DNA of 7,162 nucleotides from assembly GCA_902783825.1 (NCBI GenBank), contig CACZSJ010000146.1, forward strand, positions 1-7,162, read 5' to 3'. Origin of the DNA: Oscillospiraceae bacterium. GTDB taxonomy: Bacteria > Bacillota > Clostridia > Oscillospirales > Oscillospiraceae. The notes under the pieces are model-generated. The model was not told the origin of the DNA, did no database searches, and saw nothing but the letters and a program-made list of their open reading frames with translations. Positions 1 through 5,261 of this stretch are shown in pieces. Position 1 is the first letter of the stretch. Each line of letters starts with the position of its first letter. Position numbers and translations under genes: made by a program.

Positions 1-170
1 ATCTGCGGCGCGGCGATGGCCCGTCCCGCGCCGTGGACGCGGCGGTATTCCATCAGCGTGTCGTGCAGATCCTCCACCCAGCCGGGCAGGGAGGGCAGAT
101 CCTCCTGTGTTACCGGCGGGCTGATTTCGTACAGGCGGGGATCTCCCAGCTGCAAAACAGGTCGGATCAT
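1..170 (-). CDS. Peptide deformylase-like protein, N-terminal part (cut by left edge)
   Basis: The first 56 codons are visible and the rest lies beyond position 1. The N-terminus begins MIRPVLQLGDPRLYEIS, the usual opening of peptide deformylases (an 'I-x-xxGDPxL' start), and the last visible residues are GRAIAAPQI, which match deformylase motif I (consensus G-hydrophobic-G-hydrophobic-A-A-x-Q). Known family members are metal-dependent cytoplasmic enzymes that remove the formyl group from the N-terminal Met of new proteins. Here the third motif position is Ala rather than Gly and the second is Arg, so this may be a secondary deformylase-like paralogue. The metal-binding motifs (EGCLS and HExDH) lie outside the window, so activity cannot be judged. 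The ATG at 168-170 follows AGGAGG at 175-180, and its ATGA overlaps the stop of the GtrA gene, which implies translational coupling at the end of the glycosylation operon. Confidence 0.8.
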   Translation of the reverse strand, partial: MIRPVLQLGDPRLYEISPPVTQEDLPSLPGWVEDLHDTLMEYRRVHGAGRAIAAPQ

Positions 171-610
171 GGCGCCTCCTTTTTTTTGCGGAATACGAAC
201 AGCTTGCTGAGCACATAGTTGCCCACCACCACCAGCACGGCGGCGATAAAGGTGGACACGTAGAAGTTCACGCCCAGCAGATTGACCAGCAGCTGCATCA
301 CCAGAATGTTCAGCACATAGGTGGTCACCCGGGAGAGCACGAAGCCGGAAGCTTCTTTCAGGATGGCCGGGTTCTGGCTGCGGAACACCCATTTCCGGTT
401 GGTGGGATAGGCGAAGGCCACGCCCGCCACCCAGTCCACCGTGCTGAGGATCAGATTCTGAAAGCTGGTGGGATAGGCTGTGCCCCCATAGAACAGAAAA
501 TTCCACAGGAAGCGGGCGGCCAGGGAGACCACCGTGGTCATACCGCCCACGATCAGATAAACCAGAATCTCCCGGTGCTTGACGCACAGGGCCTTTATCT
601 TCTCGATCAC
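167..610 (-). CDS. GtrA-family membrane protein (lipid-linked sugar translocation)
   Basis: A 147-residue protein with four predicted membrane helices (about residues 15-35, 50-68, 88-112 and 115-136), basic ends, and the family's typical aromatic/basic loops: NRKWVF at 71-76 and SKLFVFRKKK at 135-144. Length and layout match the GtrA/PF04138 family. Members are thought to flip undecaprenyl-phosphate-linked sugars or to assist the partner GT2 enzyme. The start is GTG at 608-610, preceded by AGGAGG seven bases upstream, and it overlaps the stop of the GT2 gene (GTGA). Its own stop overlaps the next gene's start (ATGA). The gene order GT-C, GtrB-like, GtrA-like supports a role in moving the lipid-sugar made by the upstream GT2. 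Family membership is confident; the sugar is unknown. Confidence 0.9.
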   Translation of the reverse strand: MIEKIKALCVKHREILVYLIVGGMTTVVSLAARFLWNFLFYGGTAYPTSFQNLILSTVDWVAGVAFAYPTNRKWVFRSQNPAILKEASGFVLSRVTTYVLNILVMQLLVNLLGVNFYVSTFIAAVLVVVGNYVLSKLFVFRKKKEAP

Positions 611-1533
611 AAGGACGCCTCCTCGCCACAGACCTGGGACACAATGTAGCGGGGTCTGCCCTTGAGCTCCTCATAGATCCGGGCCACGTAGAAGCCGATG
701 ATGCCCAGGCTGATCATGATGAGGCTGCTGGCGATGAGCAGAAGCAGAATAACCGTGGTAAAGCCGCCCAGGGCGTTGCCCATCAGCTTCTGCGCCAGGG
801 ACATGACCCCGAAAACCAGGGAAATCCCCAGCATGACGACCCCCAGGATGGTGATGATGTGCAGGGGCGCGGAGGAGAAGGAGCCGATGTTGTTGATGGC
901 GTATTTCACCAGGGAGCGGGTGGACCACTTGCTCTCTCCGGCCACCCGATCCTGAACCCGGTAGCTCACCTCCGCCCGGCGGAAGCCCACCCAGAAGGAC
1001 AGCGCCCGGAAAAAGACGTTGCGCTCGGGCATCTGGTTGAGGGTGTCTACCACCTTCCGGTCCAGAAGCTTAAAGTCCGAAGAGGAGGCCATGTCCATCT
1101 TGGTGGCCCGGCTGATGAGCCGGTAGAAGCTGTTGGCGGCAAAGCGGTGCATGGCGCTCTCCTGCCCCCGGTCCTCCTTGATGCCTTCCACCACCTCGTA
1201 GCCCTGCTCCCAGAGCCGGTACATATCCACCAGCTTCTCAGGCGGGTGCTGTAGGTCGCAGTCCAGGATGGCCACGCAGTCCCCCCGGGCCTGCTCCAGC
1301 CCGGCGAACATGGCGGCCTCCTTGCCGAAATTGCGGCTGAAATGCAGACCGCGCACCTGACGGTGGGCCTGCGCGGCCGCCTGGATCGCTGGCCAGGTGT
1401 GATCCCGGGAGCCGTCGTCCACGAACAGCAGCTCGTGGGCGATGCCCGCCTGCTCCAGAATGCCGATGATGGTCTCGGCGGCCAGGGGGATCATGCTTTC
1501 CTCGTTGTATGCGGGTAAGATCACAGACAGCAT
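607..1533 (-). CDS. GtrB/DPM1-like family 2 glycosyltransferase (polyprenyl-phosphate sugar transferase)
   Basis: A 308-residue GT-A fold enzyme with a C-terminal membrane anchor. The N-terminus LSVILPAYNEE is the nucleotide-sugar-binding start. FVDDGS (37-42) and the DCDLQHPP block (91-98, with DxD-type D91/D93) are metal and donor-binding motifs of the DPM1-like GT2 clade. The NSFYRLI segment (134-140) and SSDFKLLDRKV (151-161) are typical of bactoprenol glucosyltransferases. Two membrane helices follow at about 223-246 and 259-284, then a short basic cytoplasmic tail. Relatives transfer a sugar (glucose, GlcNAc or similar) from a nucleotide donor to undecaprenyl phosphate on the inner membrane face. 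The ATG at 1531-1533 has a GAGAGGAGA ribosome site a few bases upstream. It lies 31 bases after the GT-C gene and overlaps the GtrA-like gene by 4 bases. The donor sugar cannot be read from sequence. Confidence 0.93.
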   Translation of the reverse strand: MLSVILPAYNEESMIPLAAETIIGILEQAGIAHELLFVDDGSRDHTWPAIQAAAQAHRQVRGLHFSRNFGKEAAMFAGLEQARGDCVAILDCDLQHPPEKLVDMYRLWEQGYEVVEGIKEDRGQESAMHRFAANSFYRLISRATKMDMASSSDFKLLDRKVVDTLNQMPERNVFFRALSFWVGFRRAEVSYRVQDRVAGESKWSTRSLVKYAINNIGSFSSAPLHIITILGVVMLGISLVFGVMSLAQKLMGNALGGFTTVILLLLIASSLIMISLGIIGFYVARIYEELKGRPRYIVSQVCGEEASL

Positions 1534-1564
1534 AGGCGTCTCCTCTCTGCTTGCGGGGACGGGT

Positions 1565-3157
1565 TTATTTGGTCAGAACAAAGGTTTCGGACAGGCCGTT
1601 GGCGTATAGGGGGCGCCAGTCCGTATAGGGGGTGCTGGCGATCAGCGCCGGCAGCATCTGCTCCGGGTCAAAACCGCTGGACCAGAATACGCTTACGTCC
1701 ACGTAGACAACGCATTCCGCGGCGTCCGCCTGGGCCAGATAACGGTCCAGCGCCGGGGAGTCCGGGTCGCCGGTGATGAAGACCTCGTCGAAGATCAAAA
1801 GCTGCAGCAAATCCTGGGTCACCGGAGGGAAGTAATCGTCCGTCAGGTAGACGCAAGGCTCATACCGGTGCTGCTGCACCAGCTTGTCGTACATGTCGTA
1901 TTCCGGGTACAGGTACTGGGGCGGGTTGTAGCGGGCCGTGTGCAGGGCAAAGGCCAGAATCATCAACAAAGCCGCGGCCTTGCCCAGCCTGGCGTGGGGA
2001 AAGGCCCCCAGAGCCTGCTCCAGCAGATACAGCACAAGGCCCACGCCCAGGCACAGGATGGGGGCCAGGTTGTACACGTAGCGCTGATCCATCACCGGGG
2101 ACAGCAGCGCCGCCAGGATGCAGGTGGGCAGGGCGGGCAGCAGGATCACCAGCCAGGGACACAGGCACAGCTTGCCGTCCCGCCGGGCGGCGCGCAGTTT
2201 GCCCAAGGCCGGCAGCAGGGCGATCAGCCCCGCCAGAGCCACCAGAATGGCGGCCTTCAGGCCGTGGCGCAGCTGGGCAAAATAGTAGCGCAGCCGCTGG
2301 CCGTACTGGGACAGATCCCGCAGGTTGTCCAGGGCGTTGCCGCCGGAAACCAGCTTGTCGGCAAAGAGCTGATCCAGACAGGCGGGGAAGGCCAGCAGAA
2401 GGCAGCCCACGCCCAGAAAGGCGAAGAGGGAAAACAGAACCAGCGACTTGTATTCCCTGCGCAGAAGCGCCCAGAATACATAGGCGGCGCAGAGGAAAAA
2501 AGCGTAGAACACAAAGTAATACTGGGTCATCAGCCCCAGAAAAATGCACAGGGCGACGAGGGGATAGTAGAGGAAGCGCCGCGCCTGCAGGAGCTTGGCC
2601 GTCAGCAGGGCCAGCAGCAGACTCAGGGCGGTCATCAGCACGTACATGCGGATCATCAGCATGGTGCTCAGCCCCATGACGCTCAGCCCGTAGAGGCCTG
2701 TGACGGCGGCGGCGTTGAGCCGACTGCCGCCCAGGGTCCGCGTCAGCCGGTAGAGCAGCAGCAGGCAGGCCAGGTAGATCCCATAGTCCAGCACAAGCCC
2801 GGTCCATTTGCTGAACAGGCCGGGGGTCAGGGAGGAGGCGATATTGAACAGCCAATAGTACAAAGGCGGATGCACGTCCGCCGCCTGGTTGTAGACCACG
2901 GAGCCGAAATCAAACAGTTCCCCGTCGTTGACGGTCAGATAGTCCAGCAGATCCTGCCGGGTGAGCACCGTGTCCACGAAGCTGTCCCCGCCGCCGATGT
3001 TGCTTACGTAAGGGGCGTAGTGGCTGTTGGAGAGACCGTAGGTATAGATTTCGTCGATGAACATACCGGTCTTGCGCAGCGAGAACAGCAGGCAGACCCC
3101 GGATACCAGGATCAGCACCAGCAGCAGCGCGCCGTATCGTTCCACAGCCTTTTTCAT
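1565..3157 (-). CDS. GT-C fold glycosyltransferase, family 39/83-like integral membrane protein
   Basis: A 530-residue polytopic protein with an N-terminal helix (about 8-27) and roughly ten further hydrophobic helices up to about residue 406, then a hydrophilic C-terminal region of about 120 residues. The first extracytoplasmic loop carries FIDEIYTYG with Asp35-Glu36, the acidic pair expected of GT-C catalytic sites. The second carries ADVHPPLYYWLF (93-104), the 'D-x-H-P-P-L-Y' signature of PMT/ArnT/GT83 proteins. IRMYVL (169-174) and QRYVYNLAP (358-366) are further family-like segments. Such enzymes use polyprenyl-phosphate sugars and glycosylate proteins, lipids or wall polymers outside the membrane. 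This is the first gene after the promoter at 3191-3219. The start at 3155-3157 has GGGAGG five bases upstream. Together with the downstream GtrB- and GtrA-like genes it probably supplies the GtrC-like acceptor-specific step. Acceptor and sugar are unknown. Confidence 0.88.
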   Translation of the reverse strand: MKKAVERYGALLLVLILVSGVCLLFSLRKTGMFIDEIYTYGLSNSHYAPYVSNIGGGDSFVDTVLTRQDLLDYLTVNDGELFDFGSVVYNQAADVHPPLYYWLFNIASSLTPGLFSKWTGLVLDYGIYLACLLLLYRLTRTLGGSRLNAAAVTGLYGLSVMGLSTMLMIRMYVLMTALSLLLALLTAKLLQARRFLYYPLVALCIFLGLMTQYYFVFYAFFLCAAYVFWALLRREYKSLVLFSLFAFLGVGCLLLAFPACLDQLFADKLVSGGNALDNLRDLSQYGQRLRYYFAQLRHGLKAAILVALAGLIALLPALGKLRAARRDGKLCLCPWLVILLPALPTCILAALLSPVMDQRYVYNLAPILCLGVGLVLYLLEQALGAFPHARLGKAAALLMILAFALHTARYNPPQYLYPEYDMYDKLVQQHRYEPCVYLTDDYFPPVTQDLLQLLIFDEVFITGDPDSPALDRYLAQADAAECVVYVDVSVFWSSGFDPEQMLPALIASTPYTDWRPLYANGLSETFVLTK

Positions 3158-3179
3158 GGGAGCCTCCCTTGGGTAGAGC

Positions 3180-3196
3180 TATAATATGTTATTATA
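3180..3196. promoter_or_regulatory. Inverted repeat over the -10 box and transcription start
   Basis: TATAATA, a 3-base spacer (TGT), then TATTATA form a perfect 7-bp inverted repeat. One arm contains the -10 element of the GT-C operon promoter and the other covers the expected start site. The position would suit a repressor operator, but AT-rich -10 regions form such dyads by chance, so the regulatory role is inference only. Confidence 0.35.
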
Positions 3197-3219
3197 ATCC
3201 AGAGCCCCGCTTTTCGCAA
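3191..3219 (-). promoter_or_regulatory. Sigma-A type promoter of the glycosylation operon
   Basis: On the minus strand, TTGCGA (3214-3219) is separated by exactly 17 bases from a perfect TATAAT (3191-3196). Transcription would start near 3184, leaving a leader of about 27 bases before the GT-C start codon. It is the only promoter-like signal between the terminator hairpins and the operon, so it probably drives all four minus-strand genes at the left. Confidence 0.8.
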
Positions 3220-3260
3220 GGATTTTTGCCGCCGAACCGCGGCGTCCGCGGAGGGGACGA

Positions 3261-3290
3261 CAAAGGCCCGCCCCTTGGGGCGGGCCTTTG
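3261..3290 (-). terminator. GC-rich hairpin terminator, distal of two
   Basis: CAAAGGCCCGCCCC and its exact complement GGGGCGGGCCTTTG form a 14-bp stem with a minimal loop. Read on the minus strand the stem ends in CCTTTG followed by TCGTC. The AAAGG/CCTTT-flanked GC stem is typical of GC-rich Clostridia terminators, although the U-tract is short. It lies downstream of the DUF1858 gene and shields the next operon's promoter. Its symmetry could let it stop transcription from either direction. Confidence 0.7.
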
Positions 3291-3300
3291 CTCGCAGTTG

Positions 3301-3330
3301 GGGGCGGGGAAAGCACGCTTTCCCCGCCCC
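3301..3330 (-). terminator. GC-rich hairpin, proximal of two after DUF1858 gene
   Basis: GGGGCGGGGAAAG, a 4-base loop (CACG on the plus strand) and CTTTCCCCGCCCC form a perfect 13-bp stem starting 13 bases after the DUF1858 stop codon. No U-tract follows on the minus strand (CAACTGCG). It may therefore be a 3'-end stabilising hairpin or the first half of a double terminator with 3261-3290. Confidence 0.5.
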
Positions 3331-3342
3331 GACTTTGCTGTC

Positions 3343-3549
3343 TTACTGGTCACGGGAGGCCAGGTAAGCCTCGATCTTTTCCAGAACGGCGTTCGGATCC
3401 AGATCGTGAACGGCACACGCTTCCTCCAGGCTTTCGCTGATGGAGGAGGGACAACCGACACAATGCATGCCGCACTGCATCAGCACGTAGGCGATGCCGG
3501 CGTCATACTCCAGCATATCGCCCATGGTGGTGGCTTTCGTGATTTTCAC
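3343..3549 (-). CDS. DUF1858 / hybrid-cluster-protein-associated redox disulfide protein
   Basis: A 68-residue protein starting at GTG (3547-3549), which reads VKITKATTMGDML. The core is CGMHCVGCPSS with Cys26, Cys30 and Cys33, followed by SLEEACAVHDLDP and a terminal helix, matching the DUF1858 family (TIGR03980-like), which often neighbours hybrid cluster protein genes in anaerobes. The Cys pair suggests a redox or metal role in the cytoplasm, but no biochemical function is established. The GTG start is preferred because GGGGGAGA lies six bases upstream (3556-3563). An in-frame ATG at 3592-3594 lies at or upstream of the -10 box and so cannot be transcribed from this promoter. It is a single-gene unit with its own promoter and terminators, divergent from the BlaI-like gene. 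No hybrid cluster protein gene is visible in the window. Confidence 0.88.
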   Translation of the reverse strand: MKITKATTMGDMLEYDAGIAYVLMQCGMHCVGCPSSISESLEEACAVHDLDPNAVLEKIEAYLASRDQ

Positions 3550-3585
3550 GGTACATCTCCCCCTTTGCATATTTTGGTCAATTAC

Positions 3586-3614
3586 AGTATACACCCGCCA
3601 TTCCCCGCCGTCAA
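3586..3614 (-). promoter_or_regulatory. Promoter of the DUF1858 gene
   Basis: On the minus strand, TTGACG (3609-3614) and TATACT (3586-3591) are spaced by 17 bases, a near-consensus sigma-A promoter. Transcription would begin near 3579, giving a leader of about 30 bases before the GTG start. This fits the shorter reading of the gene and suggests strong or constitutive expression. Confidence 0.8.
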
Positions 3615-3684
3615 TCGTCCGCGGAAAGAATCAGGAACTTTTTTGAGCATTATGACGGAAAAAAGAATAATCTTTATATTTTTT

Positions 3685-3766
3685 TTGAGAGAAGAGATAG
3701 CAAATTGTAGAAAATTTTGGCGATTTTTGCCATATTGCGAAATAGAGATTTCCGTGATAGTATAAG
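3685..3766 (+). promoter_or_regulatory. AT-rich promoter region of the BlaI-like gene
   Basis: Two weak candidates lie here. TTGAGA (3685-3690), 17 bases, TAGAAA (3708-3713) is one. TTGCGA (3735-3740), 17 bases, TAGTAT (3758-3763) is the other, with an overlapping TATAAG at 3761-3766. The second lies closer to the gene and would give a leader of about 65-70 bases. A TTGTAG half-site within GCAAATTGTAG recalls half of a BlaI/MecI operator, but no convincing TACA-TGTA dyad is present, so autoregulation cannot be claimed. Confidence 0.4.
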
Positions 3767-3837
3767 TATGTATAAAACCAAGTAAAAATGCAAAAAATAT
3801 CAGGCGGTAAGCCTCCGCAAGGAAAGAGGACAAGAAG

Positions 3838-4227
3838 ATGCATTTGACAAGAAACGAGATCGAAATCATGGATCTGCTGTGGGAGGAAGGTCGTGCTCTG
3901 AGCCGGGGAGAGATTCTGGCTTTGTCCAAGGGGAAGAGCTGGATGGACAGCTCTATCCACATTCTGCTTAACAGCATGCTGAAGAAGGGAGCCATCCGAG
4001 AAGGGGGCTACCGACGCTGCGGCAAAACCTCCGGCCGTCTGTACGAGGCGGCGCTCAGCTGCGCGGAGTATCATGTGAGCACGCTGCACTCCACCGTGAT
4101 GGTGCCGACGATGGCGGATCTGATGCGCGCCTATCTGGAGCAGGAGCATCCCACGGCTGCGGCCCTGTCGGCTGCGGAGAAGATTCTCAAGGCGGAAAAG
4201 GCCAGCCGGAAACAATTAAAGATCTAA
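3838..4227 (+). CDS. BlaI/MecI/CopY-family transcriptional repressor
   Basis: A 129-residue protein. The N-terminal winged helix-turn-helix reads LTRNEIEIMDLLWEEG (3-18), LSRGEIL (21-27), then SWMDSSIHILLNSMLKKGAI (34-53), which aligns with the BlaI/MecI recognition helix region (typically 'W-s-x-s-T-V-x-T-L-L-N-R-L-x-K-K-G'). The family's usual wing follows with RLYEAALSCAEY (67-78). The C-terminal part is helical (about 92-127) and should provide dimerisation. Family repressors bind TACA/TGTA-type dyads and are released by BlaR1 proteolysis or metal binding. No BlaR1-like metalloprotease, beta-lactamase or copper ATPase gene is adjacent, so the signal and targets are unknown. The start at 3838 follows an AAGAGG ribosome site about eight bases upstream. 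It is transcribed alone, opposite to both neighbours, and ends in a strong terminator. Confidence 0.87.
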   Translation: MHLTRNEIEIMDLLWEEGRALSRGEILALSKGKSWMDSSIHILLNSMLKKGAIREGGYRRCGKTSGRLYEAALSCAEYHVSTLHSTVMVPTMADLMRAYLEQEHPTAAALSAAEKILKAEKASRKQLKI

Positions 4228-4265
4228 AAAGGGAAGGGCGCCTCACGAGGCACCCTTCCCTTTTT
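4226..4265 (+). terminator. Rho-independent terminator of the BlaI-like gene
   Basis: The stem GGGAAGGG...CCCTTCCC is extended by GCCTC/GAGGC, interrupted by one C-A mismatch. It is flanked by AAAAA on the 5' side and TTTTT (4261-4265) on the 3' side. It overlaps the stop codon (4225-4227) and acts on the plus strand. Confidence 0.92.
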
Positions 4266-4280
4266 GGCTTGCGAAAAGAA

Positions 4281-4304
4281 AACGGAGCGGACGACCGCTC
4301 CGTT
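4281..4304 (-). terminator. Rho-independent terminator of the right-hand minus operon
   Basis: AACGGAGCGG, loop ACGA and CCGCTCCGTT form a perfect 10-bp stem. Read on the minus strand it is followed by TTCTTTTCGC, an acceptable U-rich tract. It lies about 145 bases beyond the GNAT gene stop and sits back to back with the plus-strand terminator, as expected between converging units. Confidence 0.8.
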
Positions 4305-4448
4305 CCCTTATATGGATGAGGACAAAATGAAAAAGATGAAAAACTGTCACTTGCAGTTTCTATGATAGCCGGAAGATGTTTCGGAAGTAACCCAAAAAAT
4401 ATTACATAATTGTTAAATATCGAAGATTTTTCCGTTCTTATGTCCGGT
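4305..4448 (-). other. AT-rich 3' untranslated region between GNAT gene and terminator
   Basis: These 144 bases are much richer in A and T than the flanking genes and hold no supported gene. A 6-bp inverted repeat, AAACTG-N7-CAGTTT, sits near 4343-4361. A very short plus-strand frame starts at an ATG following GAGGACAAA near 4318-4329 and ends after twelve codons. Nothing else shows it to be translated. Transcription of the right-hand operon presumably runs through this segment to the hairpin at 4281-4304. Confidence 0.45.
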
Positions 4449-5261
4449 TCAATCCAGGCTTAGATTCCATTGGCAATCCCGGGGCAGGGCGCCGGGCGCG
4501 GCGGCGATATAGGGCGCGCCGGCGGGGTCCGCCGTGTTCAGCAGGGCGGTCCCTGCGCCCAGATGGGCGGCCAGAGAGGCGGCCAGACAGCGCCGATCCG
4601 CCTCCGGCGGAGCCAGCAGTTCTCGAATCCGGCAGGCCTCGCCGTCCAGATAGGCCGCGGCCACACCGTCGCCCACGGCGAAGAAGCCGCCGCCATAGCT
4701 TTTGCATAGACTGTGCTGGTACTGCAGGGCGCGGTCTCCCAGGCGGACGTGGGGCAGGGAGGCCAACATCCGCTCTCGCCAATAACGGTAATCCGTGGCG
4801 CTCAGCTCCATGCAGGGCTCCAGAGGCGCGGGGCTGAGGGCTTCCTCCCGGCGATACAAGGCGGGCTCCAGGCCCAAGCTTCGCCGATACCAGGGGAAAA
4901 GCGAGGGCTCCGCCGGCTGGGTGCAAAGCAGTTGACAGCCCTGGGCCCGGGCTTCTTCAGCGCAGGCCCGGCTCAGCCGGGCGCCCAATCCGGCGCCGCG
5001 GGCCTGGGGCGTCACGGCCACGGCGTAGAGGTAGCCCAGCGGCTTTTTGCCGCCCTGGGGCAGCGCCAGCTCCAGTTCCGTAAGCACATAGGCGGCGCCC
5101 AGCAGCGTTCCCGCCCGCTCCGCCAGCAGGCCGAAGCCCATCCCGGGCAGCAGCCGGAAAAAGTCCCCGATCAGCCGCTCCGGGTCAGAGAAGCTTTCCG
5201 ACCAGAGCCGAGTCAGCGCCGGGCGGTCCTCTGTTTGGATCTTGCGCAGCATGCTATCCAT
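4449..5261 (-). CDS. GNAT-family N-acetyltransferase, two-domain form
   Basis: A 270-residue protein from ATG 5259-5261. The N-terminal GNAT domain begins MLRKIQTEDRPALTRLWSESF. The acetyl-CoA pyrophosphate loop is VAVTPQARGAGLGARL (81-96), matching the V-x-P-x-x-R-G-x-G-x-G/A motif, and FPWYRRSLGLEP (122-133) is the family's late F-Y...G-F-like segment. The C-terminal half (about 150-270) looks like a second, degenerate GNAT-type fold without its own R-G-x-G loop. It is cytoplasmic with no signal or membrane segment. The start is chosen because AGGGAGA lies six bases upstream (5268-5274); an in-frame ATG at 5280-5282 is possible but has a weaker site. It overlaps the DUF2156 stop by 8 bases, suggesting translational coupling. 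The acetyl acceptor is unknown. Confidence 0.87.
   Translation of the reverse strand: MDSMLRKIQTEDRPALTRLWSESFSDPERLIGDFFRLLPGMGFGLLAERAGTLLGAAYVLTELELALPQGGKKPLGYLYAVAVTPQARGAGLGARLSRACAEEARAQGCQLLCTQPAEPSLFPWYRRSLGLEPALYRREEALSPAPLEPCMELSATDYRYWRERMLASLPHVRLGDRALQYQHSLCKSYGGGFFAVGDGVAAAYLDGEACRIRELLAPPEADRRCLAASLAAHLGAGTALLNTADPAGAPYIAAAPGALPRDCQWNLSLD

Noticed and set aside
1868..3184. 438-codon plus-strand open frame antisense to the GT-C gene
   Set aside because: Its protein is Gln/His/Gly-rich low-complexity sequence typical of the reverse reading of a GC-rich gene. The minus-strand frame has clear membrane helices, GT-C motifs, a ribosome binding site and a promoter.
3237..3330. Possible CRISPR or tandem repeat array
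   Set aside because: The palindromic elements differ from one another and there is no repeat-spacer periodicity or cas gene.
3343..3594. Longer 83-codon version of the DUF1858 gene starting at 3594
   Set aside because: Its ATG lies at or before the -10 hexamer of the gene's own promoter, and the extra 15 residues do not match the family. The GTG at 3549 has a good ribosome site.
3662..3675. AAAGA-ATAA-TCTTT small hairpin followed by a T-run, as a possible terminator
   Set aside because: The stem is only five A/T-rich pairs and there is no upstream plus-strand gene for it to terminate. It is more likely part of AT-rich promoter DNA.
3169..3765. 198-codon plus-strand open frame across the intergenic region and DUF1858 gene
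   Set aside because: It runs through both hairpins and two minus-strand promoters, changes composition along its length and resembles no family.
3631..4215. 194-codon minus-strand open frame opposite the BlaI-like gene
   Set aside because: The plus-strand protein has a recognisable winged helix, a ribosome site and its own terminator. The antisense frame matches nothing.
4312..4365. 17-codon plus-strand frame in the convergent intergenic region
   Set aside because: There is no promoter, the region is the 3' end of an opposite transcript, and the peptide is too short to judge.
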